From: Allocoprobacillus sp002160865
GTDB lineage: Bacteria; Bacillota_I; Bacilli_A; Erysipelotrichales; Coprobacillaceae
Length of the DNA stretch: 64,000 nucleotides
Assembly (NCBI RefSeq): GCF_042850985.1
Contig: NZ_AP031415.1
Location: 992,001-1,056,000 of the forward strand
Direction of reading: 5' to 3'
Shown: piece after piece, positions 45,086 to 52,868 of the stretch
Layout: each line of letters begins with the position of its first letter
Position numbering within the stretch: the first letter of the stretch is position 1
The notes under the pieces: model-generated
Databases searched by the model: none
What the model saw: the letters and a program-made list of their open reading frames with translations, nothing else
Told to the model about the DNA's origin: nothing
Program-made: the position numbers and the translations under genes

Positions 45086-45490
45086 ATGTGGATATGTCCT
45101 CGATGTGGTCGTGAATTCAAAAAAATCAATCAAAGTCATTATTGTGGTCAGGCACCAAAAACAGTGGATGAATATATTGATTTACAGCCATTAGAAACTC
45201 AAAGTCATTTAAGAAGAATGAGAAACATTTTATTAAAGAGTGTTCCTTGTTTAAAAGAACGTATTTTATGGAGTATGCCTTGTTATGAAAAAGATGGTCA
45301 GTCTATTTCGTTTGCAGCTTGTCAAAAACACATCAGTCTTTATGTAGGTGAAAAAGTGATTGAAAAGTTTGCTTCGCATTTAACAAAGTGGCAGACAAAG
45401 AAAAATGCTATCTATTTTCCTTATAACCAAACCTTACCTGATCAACTGATAGAAACTATTGCAAGATACTGTTTACAAACATCAGATTGA
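45086..45490 (+). CDS. DUF1801-type protein with N-terminal zinc-ribbon-like motif
   Basis: 134 residues. N-terminal CPRCGREFKKINQSHYCGQAP could bind zinc with two Cys pairs (C-x2-C...C). The rest fits DUF1801: VDEYIDLQPLETQSHLRRMR, ILWSMPCYEKDG and HISLYVGEKVIEKF. Function unknown. AGGAGG precedes the ATG. Confidence 0.7.
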   Translation: MWICPRCGREFKKINQSHYCGQAPKTVDEYIDLQPLETQSHLRRMRNILLKSVPCLKERILWSMPCYEKDGQSISFAACQKHISLYVGEKVIEKFASHLTKWQTKKNAIYFPYNQTLPDQLIETIARYCLQTSD

Positions 45491-45515
45491 TTGTTAATGG
45501 AGGTGATTCATTGTT

Positions 45516-45689
45516 ATGTATAAAACAGAGTTAATTGAAGATATTACTGTAGAAAATGTGACAGAAAAAATAGATGAAAAAATAAAAGAGATGGAAAAGA
45601 AAAGTTATCATCTTATTACCATGTCTTTTTTAGGGACACAAAGAGCTGTACTGGTATTTAAAAAAGGACTAAAGGGAAGTTTGCTTTAA
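45516..45689 (+). CDS. Small unknown protein, 57 aa
   Basis: Reads MYKTELIEDITVENVTEKID... ending FKKGLKGSLL. GGAGGTGA lies 9 bases before the ATG and a strong terminator follows. It is probably an alpha/beta protein; the TMSFLGTQRAVLVFK end looks like a beta pair. The pattern resembles small DUF4177-like proteins, but I cannot be sure. Confidence 0.55.
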   Translation: MYKTELIEDITVENVTEKIDEKIKEMEKKSYHLITMSFLGTQRAVLVFKKGLKGSLL

Positions 45690-45714
45690 AAAATAGAAAT
45701 GGATTTGTTAATGA

Positions 45715-45753
45715 AAAAGCTATAAATAAACCAAAAATTTATTTATAGCTTTT
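45715..45753. terminator. Bidirectional terminator 57-aa gene / EIIB
   Basis: 16-bp perfect stem AAAAGCTATAAATAAA paired with its complement at 45738-45753. Confidence 0.8.
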
Positions 45754-46054
45754 GATGATCTAATATTTGCAAAGCATTCAAAAAGACATTTTTACCATTC
45801 ATTGTTCCATAATCACGCATAGATATATCCATGATAGGAATATTAGGTAAAGACTTCTGAATCTGCTTTCTCATATATTTTACTTGTGGAGCTAATAAAA
45901 TAATATGGGCATCAGTGGCCTGATGACATATATCATGAACTCCTAAAGCCCTTATATCAATAGATATCCCTTGTTGATTCGCTTCTCTCTTGATTTTTTC
46001 AACTAATAAACTTGTAGACATAGCAGCTGCACAGCATAAAACCATATGTATCAT
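45743..46054 (-). CDS. PTS lactose/cellobiose-type EIIB component, orphan
   Basis: 103 residues from ATG 46054 (GAGGGGG upstream). Start HMVLCCAAAMSTSLLVEKI corresponds to the family's VLCxxGMSTSLLV with the phosphocysteine; AHIILLAPQVKYM and the Tyr in ISMRDYGTMNG are typical. EIIB passes phosphate from EIIA to the sugar. No EIIA or EIIC is adjacent, so it either serves a system elsewhere or acts in regulation. Confidence 0.85.
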   Translation of the reverse strand: MIHMVLCCAAAMSTSLLVEKIKREANQQGISIDIRALGVHDICHQATDAHIILLAPQVKYMRKQIQKSLPNIPIMDISMRDYGTMNGKNVFLNALQILDHQKL

Positions 46055-46199
46055 CAATAACCCCCTCACTTTACTTGATATATTTATTATAGATGAAATA
46101 AAGAAAAAAATCTAATTGTTTTTTGTTGCTTAAAGAGAAATTTGTTATTTTTTTGAAAATAGTATATAATAAGAAAAGGAAAAAGTAGGTGGTGATCAT

Positions 46200-46496
46200 A
46201 TGCAAGAAAGTCGTCAATTTAATCGTGCTGTATTGAGTTTGTGGATACTCTTTTTAATTGTCGTTGTAGCTGTTAATACAATTTATGCTTTTATTCTTCC
46301 TATGAGTACATTGGAGCTTTATCTTGGTCCTTTGAATTTCTTTAATATAGCAGCAGCAACATTATTTGTTGGTGTTTTAGAAGATTCAATGGTCAATGAT
46401 TTAAAGAAGAACACTGCTCTGGCATGTTTAGTACGTATTCCTTATGTTATTTTAATTGTTGTTGCAATATTTTTCTCATGTATGTTGCTATTTTAA
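46200..46496 (+). CDS. Small membrane protein, 98 aa
   Basis: Three hydrophobic helices: SLWILFLIVVVAVNTIYAFIL, NFFNIAAATLFVGVL and IPYVILIVVAIFFSCMLLF. GGTGAT precedes the ATG; a terminator follows. Not recognised. Confidence 0.6.
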   Translation: MQESRQFNRAVLSLWILFLIVVVAVNTIYAFILPMSTLELYLGPLNFFNIAAATLFVGVLEDSMVNDLKKNTALACLVRIPYVILIVVAIFFSCMLLF

Positions 46497-46524
46497 AAAG
46501 ACTTCTTATTGAAGTCTTTTTTTA
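46495..46524 (+). terminator. Terminator after the 98-aa gene
   Basis: AAAAAGACTTC/GAAGTCTTTTT stem, 5-nt loop, T-run. It also overlaps the end of the convergent gene. Confidence 0.85.
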
Positions 46525-46875
46525 TGCAATCATACGACTTTTTAGTTCTTTAAAAAAACCAATGAATATAAAAATAAGTGGTTTAAAAATAAGATGTATA
46601 TATTGAATATGATTAAGATGAAAGCATAAACTCATCAAAAAATAAAAGACAGCAAAGATGATACAATGTTTCATACGTTGATGTGGTAAATGGGAAGTGA
46701 GATATAATGCAGAAATGATTAAAATAAAATATGAGAATATTTGTATCATGATTTGTATGAAAAGGGTATTCATTTGCATGAAATAAGAAATAATGGAAAG
46801 AATAAATGAGATAAGTATAAAGGGAATCAGAAAGATTAAGCATGTATAAATATAGGTACGTAGTGTTTGTTTCAT
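46522..46875 (-). CDS. Four-helix membrane protein, 117 aa
   Basis: Start ATG 46875 with AGGAGGAAA. Four predicted membrane helices, compatible in size with the TIGR04086 type of small Bacillota membrane proteins, but I cannot confirm this. Divergent from the DUF421 gene with about 40 bp between starts. Confidence 0.55.
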   Translation of the reverse strand: MKQTLRTYIYTCLIFLIPFILISFILSIISYFMQMNTLFIQIMIQIFSYFILIISALYLTSHLPHQRMKHCIIFAVFYFLMSLCFHLNHIQYIHLIFKPLIFIFIGFFKELKSRMIA

Positions 46876-46916
46876 AGTTTCCTCCTGATATACTTTATGC
46901 AAAGGAGTTGACTTTT

Positions 46917-47552
46917 ATGAGATATCTGGAAATCTTTATTGAAAGTTTTGGAACATATCTTTTACTTGTTTTCATGATTAGATTTTTAGGAAAGAAAGAG
47001 ATGAGTAAATTAAGTGTTTCAGATTTGATTGTTTTTTTAATTATTAGTGAATTAATGACAATGTCTATTGGAAATAAAGATGTTAATTTTTTACAGGCTG
47101 CATTAGCTGTTTTTGTGATTGTTGTCATGGATAAGTTATTTACTGTCATCTCATTAAAAAATCCTTTTTTTAAAAAGATTGTAGAAGGACATCCTACTTT
47201 CATTATTTTTCAAGGAAAAGTGAATCAAAAGAAAATGGCATCTTTAAAATATAGTGTTGATGATCTTTGTCATCATTTAAGAGAACAGGGGATAGGTTCT
47301 ATATCAGAGGTTGAATTTGCTGTTTTAGAAACTGATGGACAATTATCGGTTATTGAAACAAAGAAAAGTGAAGTGAAAGTCCCTGCGGCCATTATTAGTG
47401 ATGGAGTCATTGATTATGAGATATTGAAACTGATGAATCGTGATGAAGCATGGCTGATGAAACAACTGAAACAGGCAGGGATACAGGATTATCATGATGT
47501 TTTTTATTGCATTGTAGAAAAAGAACGCTTATTTATCATTAAAAAAGGCTAG
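46917..47552 (+). CDS. DUF421 (YetF-like) membrane protein
   Basis: 211 residues from ATG 46917 (AAAGGAG upstream; a TTG nine bases earlier is too near). N-terminal helices with MIRFLGKKEMSKLSVSDLIVF, then the soluble domain with HPTFIIFQGKVNQKKM, SVDDLCHHLREQGIGSISEV and FAVLETDGQLSV, the standard DUF421 order. Function unknown. The ABC operon terminator lies over its stop. Confidence 0.88.
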   Translation: MRYLEIFIESFGTYLLLVFMIRFLGKKEMSKLSVSDLIVFLIISELMTMSIGNKDVNFLQAALAVFVIVVMDKLFTVISLKNPFFKKIVEGHPTFIIFQGKVNQKKMASLKYSVDDLCHHLREQGIGSISEVEFAVLETDGQLSVIETKKSEVKVPAAIISDGVIDYEILKLMNRDEAWLMKQLKQAGIQDYHDVFYCIVEKERLFIIKKG

Positions 47553-47562
47553 ATCACTAGCC
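47547..47562 (-). terminator. Terminator of the ABC operon
   Basis: GGCTAG-ATCA-CTAGCC; six T follow on the minus strand. It overlaps both stop codons. Confidence 0.7.
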
Positions 47563-48351
47563 TAATAACATTCTATCATTGACAAATTCTTCTCCAATGG
47601 CTTCTTCAAATTTTTTAAGCAAATCGTTGACTGTTAATTGCTTTTTTGCTTCACCTTCCACATCATAAATGATATGACCATCATACATCATAATTAAACG
47701 ATTTCCAATGTCAATAGCATCTTTCATATTGTGTGTGACCATCATAGCAGTTAAATGTTGTCTTGTGACAATTTCATTCGTTAAGGTCAAAACTTTGGTA
47801 CTTGTGGCAGGGTCTAATGCAGCTGTATGTTCATCCAATAACAATAATTGAGGTTTATGGAGAGTTGCCATGAGGAGGGTTAATGCCTGACGCTGTCCTC
47901 CAGAGAGTAATCCAACTTTTGTTGTTAAACGATCTTCTAAACCTAACCCTAATGTTTTGACAGCTTCATAATATTGTTCTTTTTCTTTTTTTGTAACTCC
48001 CCAACGTAAACTACGTTTTTGTCCACGACGAGCAGCCATAGCTAAGTTTTCGATAATTTGCATATCCGCAGCCGTTCCCATCATAGGATCTTGAAAAACA
48101 CGACCTATGAATTGAGCACGTTGATATTCTGGAGCTAAGGAAATATCTTGACCATTTAATGTGATGATACCACAGTCAATGGGATAGACCCCTGCAATCA
48201 GATTTAACAATGTACTTTTCCCAGCCCCATTACCACCAATGACTGTTACAAAATCTCCTTCTTTTAATTCTAAATTTAAGGATTTGATAACGCATTTTTC
48301 ATTAGGAGTTCCTATATGAAATGATTTAGAAACTTTTTCTAATTTAAGCAT
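47557..48351 (-). CDS. ABC transporter ATP-binding protein (TrpXYZ-like system)
   Basis: 264 residues. Walker A VIGGNGAGKSTLLN, Q-loop RVFQDPMMG, signature LLSGGQRQALTL, Walker B LLLLDEHTAALD and H-loop MMVTHNMKD. Third gene of a three-gene operon (binding protein, permease, ATPase), overlapping the permease by 8 bp. Energises uptake, probably of an amino acid given the T-box. Confidence 0.9.
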   Translation of the reverse strand: MLKLEKVSKSFHIGTPNEKCVIKSLNLELKEGDFVTVIGGNGAGKSTLLNLIAGVYPIDCGIITLNGQDISLAPEYQRAQFIGRVFQDPMMGTAADMQIIENLAMAARRGQKRSLRWGVTKKEKEQYYEAVKTLGLGLEDRLTTKVGLLSGGQRQALTLLMATLHKPQLLLLDEHTAALDPATSTKVLTLTNEIVTRQHLTAMMVTHNMKDAIDIGNRLIMMYDGHIIYDVEGEAKKQLTVNDLLKKFEEAIGEEFVNDRMLLG

Positions 48352-49270
48352 GATTTTGCAGTTCCTTTCCAGTTAATTTTTTATACATTGAAAGACGTTT
48401 TCTTTTATTGACAATGACAGGAACAGTGAGAGCTACAGCGACAATAAAAGCTGTTAACAGTTTTAAATCATCAGTATTTAATCCCATTTGTAAAACAATC
48501 GCAACAATCATACGATAAATAATAGAACCAATAATAATAGAAGTTAAACGTAATTTAAATCCAGCCTTTTTACCAAAAATAACTTCACCAATCACAATCG
48601 AAGCCAGTCCAATCACAATGGCTCCCGTTCCCATTTTCACATCTGCTACACTTTGTTGTTGTGTGACCAATGCACCACTCATAGCAACGAGTCCATTGCT
48701 GAGCATTAAACCAAATAATTTCATAGTATCAGTATTCACACCATTGGCTCTGACCATATTTTCATTATTACCAGTTGCTCTTAAACATGAACCAAATTCC
48801 GTTCCTAAAAACCAGTAAATCCCAATCACTACAATTAAACTAAAGAAAATCCCAATACAGATTGTAATCCATTGTGAAGTGAGGGGAATAAGTTTGGCAA
48901 AATCTTTAAAAAGGGTTGATGACTGTAATAAAGGAATATTACTCTTTCCCATAATTCTAAGATTAATAGAATATAAAGCTAATTGAGTTAAGATACCAGC
49001 TAAAATGGCTGGCATTTTGCATTTTGTATGCAAAAAACCTGTTATAAATCCAGCTAAAAAACCAGATAAAGTCGCTAATAATATTGCGATAATAGGGTGG
49101 ATACCTGCAATCAAAGTAACAGCACATACAGCACCACCAGTCGCAAAACTGCCATCTACTGATAAATCAGCAATATCTAGAATTCTAAATGTTAAATAGA
49201 TACCAAGAGCCATGATACCCCAAAGGATTCCTTGACCAAGGGCTCCCTGTAAAGATAATAGGATAGACAT
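48344..49270 (-). CDS. ABC transporter permease (TrpXYZ-like system)
   Basis: 308 residues from ATG 49270; GGAGGATAG at the end of the binding-protein gene is its RBS. Nine or so hydrophobic helices with LGIYLTFRILDIADLSVDGSFATG and ATGNNENMVRANGVNT, the pattern of the branched-chain/BMP-type permease family seen with PF04392 binding proteins. Confidence 0.9.
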   Translation of the reverse strand: MSILLSLQGALGQGILWGIMALGIYLTFRILDIADLSVDGSFATGGAVCAVTLIAGIHPIIAILLATLSGFLAGFITGFLHTKCKMPAILAGILTQLALYSINLRIMGKSNIPLLQSSTLFKDFAKLIPLTSQWITICIGIFFSLIVVIGIYWFLGTEFGSCLRATGNNENMVRANGVNTDTMKLFGLMLSNGLVAMSGALVTQQQSVADVKMGTGAIVIGLASIVIGEVIFGKKAGFKLRLTSIIIGSIIYRMIVAIVLQMGLNTDDLKLLTAFIVAVALTVPVIVNKRKRLSMYKKLTGKELQNHA

Positions 49271-49274
49271 CAAT

Positions 49275-50252
49275 CTATCCTCCAATCATTGTTACTTGAA
49301 GATCAGCAGGGACTTCAATACCTAACTGTGTAGCGACTTTTTGATTCACAAAATATTGACAGTCTTTAGCATCGACAAAAGTAACAGGTGTTTCTTGAAC
49401 TTTTGATTCACCATTTAAAATTGCAAGAGCCTGTTTACCAGCATTTTGTCCAACAGTATAATAATCTAAGCTTAAAGTTGCTAGACCACCATTTTCACAC
49501 ATACTTTCTTCCCCAACGATGACAGGTAACTGATTTTCATTTGTGACTTGTGCTACCGTTGCCATATTAGAAGCTAAAAGGTTATCAGTTGGAATATAAA
49601 CAGCATCATATTGACCAATCATGGATTGAGCTACTTGTTGAATAGCACTTGAATCATTTGATACTGTTACAACTTTAGCTTCTAAACCTAAATCTTTAGC
49701 GGCTTCTAAGGCAATTTCACCTTGATAAATAGAATTGGCTTCATCACTACAATAGAATACTGCAATTTTTTTGGCATCAGGCACTAAAGTCTTTAATAGT
49801 TCCATTTGTTCTTTAACAGGATTTAAATCACTGGAACCAGTCACATTGGTTTCTGGTTTTTCATTAGATTTGACAACTCCTGCTGTTTCAAAATCAGTAA
49901 CAGCTGCACCAACAATAGGAATATCTGTTGTTTTATTTGCCGCAGCCTGTAAAGCATCAGTTGCAATAGCATAAATTAAATCATCACCATCATTGACAAA
50001 TTTTTCAGCAATCGTTTGACAATTGGATGGATCACCACTGGCATTTTGAAAATCAATGTTTTCTTCCTTAACACCAGCTTCTATTAAAGTATCCTTAAAT
50101 CCCTCATAAGCCTTATCTAATGCTGGGTGTTGCGCAAACTGAATAGCACCAATTTTAACTTCCGATAAATCCTTAGGTTCACTACTATCACTGGCACAAC
50201 CTGATAACAGCATCCCCATAGCTAATAATAATACAGATAGTTTTTTCATCAT
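49275..50252 (-). CDS. ABC transporter substrate-binding lipoprotein (PF04392, TrpX-like)
   Basis: 325 residues from ATG 50252 (AGAGGA upstream; the longer reading comes from T-box sequence). Lipoprotein signal VLLLAMGMLLSGC with Cys at the lipobox. The mature part has VKIGAIQFAQHPALDKAYEGF, DPSNCQTIAEKFVND, IPIVGAAVTDFETAG, NVTGSSDLNPVKEQ and AVFYCSDEANS, the PF04392 type I binding fold. Streptococcal relatives (TrpX) take up tryptophan, but here the T-box specifier does not read as UGG. Anchored outside the membrane. Confidence 0.88.
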   Translation of the reverse strand: MMKKLSVLLLAMGMLLSGCASDSSEPKDLSEVKIGAIQFAQHPALDKAYEGFKDTLIEAGVKEENIDFQNASGDPSNCQTIAEKFVNDGDDLIYAIATDALQAAANKTTDIPIVGAAVTDFETAGVVKSNEKPETNVTGSSDLNPVKEQMELLKTLVPDAKKIAVFYCSDEANSIYQGEIALEAAKDLGLEAKVVTVSNDSSAIQQVAQSMIGQYDAVYIPTDNLLASNMATVAQVTNENQLPVIVGEESMCENGGLATLSLDYYTVGQNAGKQALAILNGESKVQETPVTFVDAKDCQYFVNQKVATQLGIEVPADLQVTMIGG

Positions 50253-50283
50253 ATCACATTCCTCTCTCTTTTTTTTATAAAAC

Positions 50284-50529
50284 AAAAAGACCCGTCCCAA
50301 GAGGGCGAGTGAACGCGGTACCACCTCAATTTATTATAATTTCACAATTATAACCTTTGTAAGTTGAATAACTTTTCATAAATAACGTTATGACCCCGAT
50401 TACCCCTTATCAAAGTAACAGCTCCGTGTTGAATTCAAAATTTCTTTACGTATGATTTGCACCAACCATCATATCTCTATTGTCACAGAAATATTTACTA
50501 TGTCACATCATGGCTTTTTGTTTTATATA
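50284..50529 (-). promoter_or_regulatory. T-box leader of the ABC importer operon (specifier UCA Ser, or UUC Phe)
   Basis: Minus strand: stem I with AGTA (loop E side), distal loop GGTTGGTGCAAA, then TTTGAATTCAACACGG; T-box GAGGTGGTACCGCG (about 50316-50329); terminator stem CTCGCCC/GGGACGGGT and T-run. In the register GAA-N-specifier-A used by the alaS leader in this window, the specifier is TCA (Ser); shifting by one gives TTC (Phe). No TGG is in register. It fills the 394-bp gap with zupT except for about 80 bp of featureless AT-rich DNA. Confidence 0.9.
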
Positions 50530-50535
50530 TCTTTT

Positions 50536-50564
50536 ATCATAATGAAATGAAAATTATTTGTCAA
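50536..50564 (-). promoter_or_regulatory. Promoter of the ABC T-box operon
   Basis: TTGACA (50559-50564) and TATGAT (50536-50541), 17-bp spacer, minus strand. Confidence 0.7.
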
Positions 50565-50646
50565 TGCTTTTTCAAAAAATAAAATCAAAAGAATCAGTAT
50601 TTTGCGAATTATTTTGAAATATTTTAGAAAAAACACGAATTTTAAA

Positions 50647-51435
50647 TCAAGATAACATTATATCTAAAATCATCATAACCGTAAATCCAATCATACAGGA
50701 TAAAGCACCGATATCTATTTGACGATGACAACAAGCTTCAGGAATCATATCTTCAACACAGACAAAAAGCATAGCTCCAGCAGCAAAACTCAATGCAAAA
50801 GGAAGTATATTTTGAATTAATGAAGCAAAAATATAGCCTAAAATAGCGGCAGGAATTTCAATGATTCCAGAAAACTGTCCATACATCATCGAAACAAAAC
50901 GACTTTTTCCATATTGATGCATGGGTAATGCTATAGCAGTTCCTTCAGGAAAGTTTTGAATACCAATACCAATAGAAAGAATCAAGGCTGGAATAAATTG
51001 TTGATGAGCACTGGCAAAAGCGACACCGACAGCTAAACCTTCGGGAATATTGTGTAATGTCATGGCTAACATAAGGAGCTGATTTTTAGAAAAACGAGAA
51101 TGAACGCCTTCAATTTCTCCGGAAATCATATGCTTGTGTGGTAAAAAATGATCACAGAGTGCTAAAAAGATAACACCACATAAAAAACCAAGTGGAATAA
51201 TGAGTAAAAACCATTTAGGCATATTTTCTAATAAATTCATAGCTGGCAGGATTAAAGAAAAGAATGATGCAGCAATCATAATACCTGCACTGCTGCCCAG
51301 TGCTATGGAAACAATCTGTTGGTTTTCTTTATTGGTAAAATAGACTAACGAAGCCCCTAAAAATGTGGAAAGCCAGTTAAAAAGAATGGCTCCAATAAAT
51401 ATCAAAACAGGCATCTGTTGTAATAGAGTTAACAC
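50647..51435 (-). CDS. ZIP-family divalent metal transporter (ZupT-like)
   Basis: 262 residues, about eight membrane helices. Metal-site helices IV and V are clear: LAMTLHNIPEGLAVGVAFAS and SIGIGIQNFPEGTAIALPM. Cytoplasmic loop with HxH-like SHFLPHKHMISGEIEG. GTG start at 51435 because GAGGTG is spaced correctly; the ATG one base earlier is out of frame. Imports zinc, iron or manganese. Confidence 0.88.
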   Translation of the reverse strand: MLTLLQQMPVLIFIGAILFNWLSTFLGASLVYFTNKENQQIVSIALGSSAGIMIAASFFSLILPAMNLLENMPKWFLLIIPLGFLCGVIFLALCDHFLPHKHMISGEIEGVHSRFSKNQLLMLAMTLHNIPEGLAVGVAFASAHQQFIPALILSIGIGIQNFPEGTAIALPMHQYGKSRFVSMMYGQFSGIIEIPAAILGYIFASLIQNILPFALSFAAGAMLFVCVEDMIPEACCHRQIDIGALSCMIGFTVMMILDIMLS

Positions 51436-51482
51436 ATTTTCACCTCATTATAGAGTATGAAAAAGATGATTTTATGTGACAA

Positions 51483-51508
51483 AAAAAGCTATGCATCACA
51501 TAGCTTAG
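51483..51508 (-). terminator. Terminator after the TPR-like gene
   Basis: Minus strand AAGCTATG/CATAGCTT stem followed by seven T; the stop lies just before it. Confidence 0.8.
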
Positions 51509-52752
51509 TATTGAATATCTTCATATAATGTTTTTAATAAAATGGCTTTTGAAGATGGTTTTTGTTTTTTGAAATCATAAGTTTTCATTAAACTATATTC
51601 AACTACATCATATTTTTCAACAACTTCATCATAAATATAATCAGATTGTCTAAAGAATAATGGATCATCATCTTCTAAATAAAGACTACCAAATTCTTTA
51701 TCTTTGTTATAATATACAACTTTTGCTTCATAACGATCAATATATTCATCAAGATGTTCCATTAATTGATTATACAAACGATCATATAAAGAACTGCTAT
51801 CCATATTCTGATATTGTTCTAAAATAGTGTTTTGTGAAATTTCTTTTTGATTTTCTGCTTTGATTTGATAAACAAAAGCATTGGCTAGATTGATGATTTC
51901 TTGATTTTGACCAGTTTTAACCATATCTAAAATCATTTCATAAGTTGATAATTCATCAAGATTATATCCAGATTTAAAGAATTTATAAATCAAATTTGTA
52001 TAAGCTTCTTTAACTTTTCCAGTATGCATATATAAATCATAAAGAACCTGGAAAGAATCAACATGAGGAATTCTATTACCTAAAGCTAAGAATTCATTTT
52101 CTGCTTCTTCATATCTTTGTAAATGGACAAGTGAAGATGCACGATAATATTTCACCCAGTTAAGGTTGTTATAATGCCATTTGATAGGTTGTGTCAATGC
52201 TTTATTAGCATATTCTACACAGGCTTTATAATCTTCTAACTCATATGAGCATCTGACTTTTAAACGATACCATTTTTCTTTTTTAGATTCAAATTCTTTA
52301 CCTGCATTGTTGATAAAAGGATCAATGCTTAATGTTTGAACATCAAGTTTATCTAAAAGAGTAGATAACTTTTGATAATTCACAGGTTTCTGGTTCATGA
52401 CATACTTCATTGCTTTATTGATTGTTGCTTCTAAAGGAGAATACTTTTCTTGTTTACATAAATTTGTGATTTCATCAACAATAGAGAAAAATAAATCTTC
52501 TTTTTCTTTGATTTTGTCTTCATCAATATTGATATATTTATTATAAAGTGCATAACCATAATGATTAATAAAACCACTTAAACCTTCACCAACTTGTAAG
52601 AAAGTCTTTCCTACTTCAATTGCATCATCAGTGCGTCCTTGATTTTTCAATTCCTTTACATAATCCATAGCTTGAAAATCATTAAATGAGCTTGGATCTT
52701 CTTCAAAACGTTTATCATAATTTGTTAAATCTTTTGGTTCACGTTTTTCCAC
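51505..52752 (-). CDS. TPR-like helical repeat protein
   Basis: 415 residues, GTG start with GAGGTGATG upstream. Charged, cytosolic; TPR-like helical pairs are seen around DDAIEVGKTFLQVGEG, YKACVEYANKALTQPI, HLQRYEEAENEFLALG and GKVKEAYTNLIYKFF. No catalytic motif. Probably a protein-protein scaffold; the function is not recognised. Minus-strand TATAAT at 52773-52778. Confidence 0.65.
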   Translation of the reverse strand: MEKREPKDLTNYDKRFEEDPSSFNDFQAMDYVKELKNQGRTDDAIEVGKTFLQVGEGLSGFINHYGYALYNKYINIDEDKIKEKEDLFFSIVDEITNLCKQEKYSPLEATINKAMKYVMNQKPVNYQKLSTLLDKLDVQTLSIDPFINNAGKEFESKKEKWYRLKVRCSYELEDYKACVEYANKALTQPIKWHYNNLNWVKYYRASSLVHLQRYEEAENEFLALGNRIPHVDSFQVLYDLYMHTGKVKEAYTNLIYKFFKSGYNLDELSTYEMILDMVKTGQNQEIINLANAFVYQIKAENQKEISQNTILEQYQNMDSSSLYDRLYNQLMEHLDEYIDRYEAKVVYYNKDKEFGSLYLEDDDPLFFRQSDYIYDEVVEKYDVVEYSLMKTYDFKKQKPSSKAILLKTLYEDIQY

Positions 52753-52846
52753 GATTCATCACCTCGTTTACTATTATATCAATTTCATAACTTCTTGTGA
52801 AGAATAAAGATTAATTTTCATATGAAATACTTTTAACCAAAAGAAA

Positions 52847-52868
52847 AAACACTCGAAAGTGTTTTTAT
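52847..52868 (-). terminator. Terminator of glmS
   Basis: AAAAACACT-CGAA-AGTGTTTTT; T-run on the minus strand; overlaps the stop. Confidence 0.85.

Noticed and set aside
50252..50324. Extended N-terminus of the binding protein
   Set aside because: The extra residues translate the T-box terminator region; the lipoprotein signal begins at the ATG at 50252.
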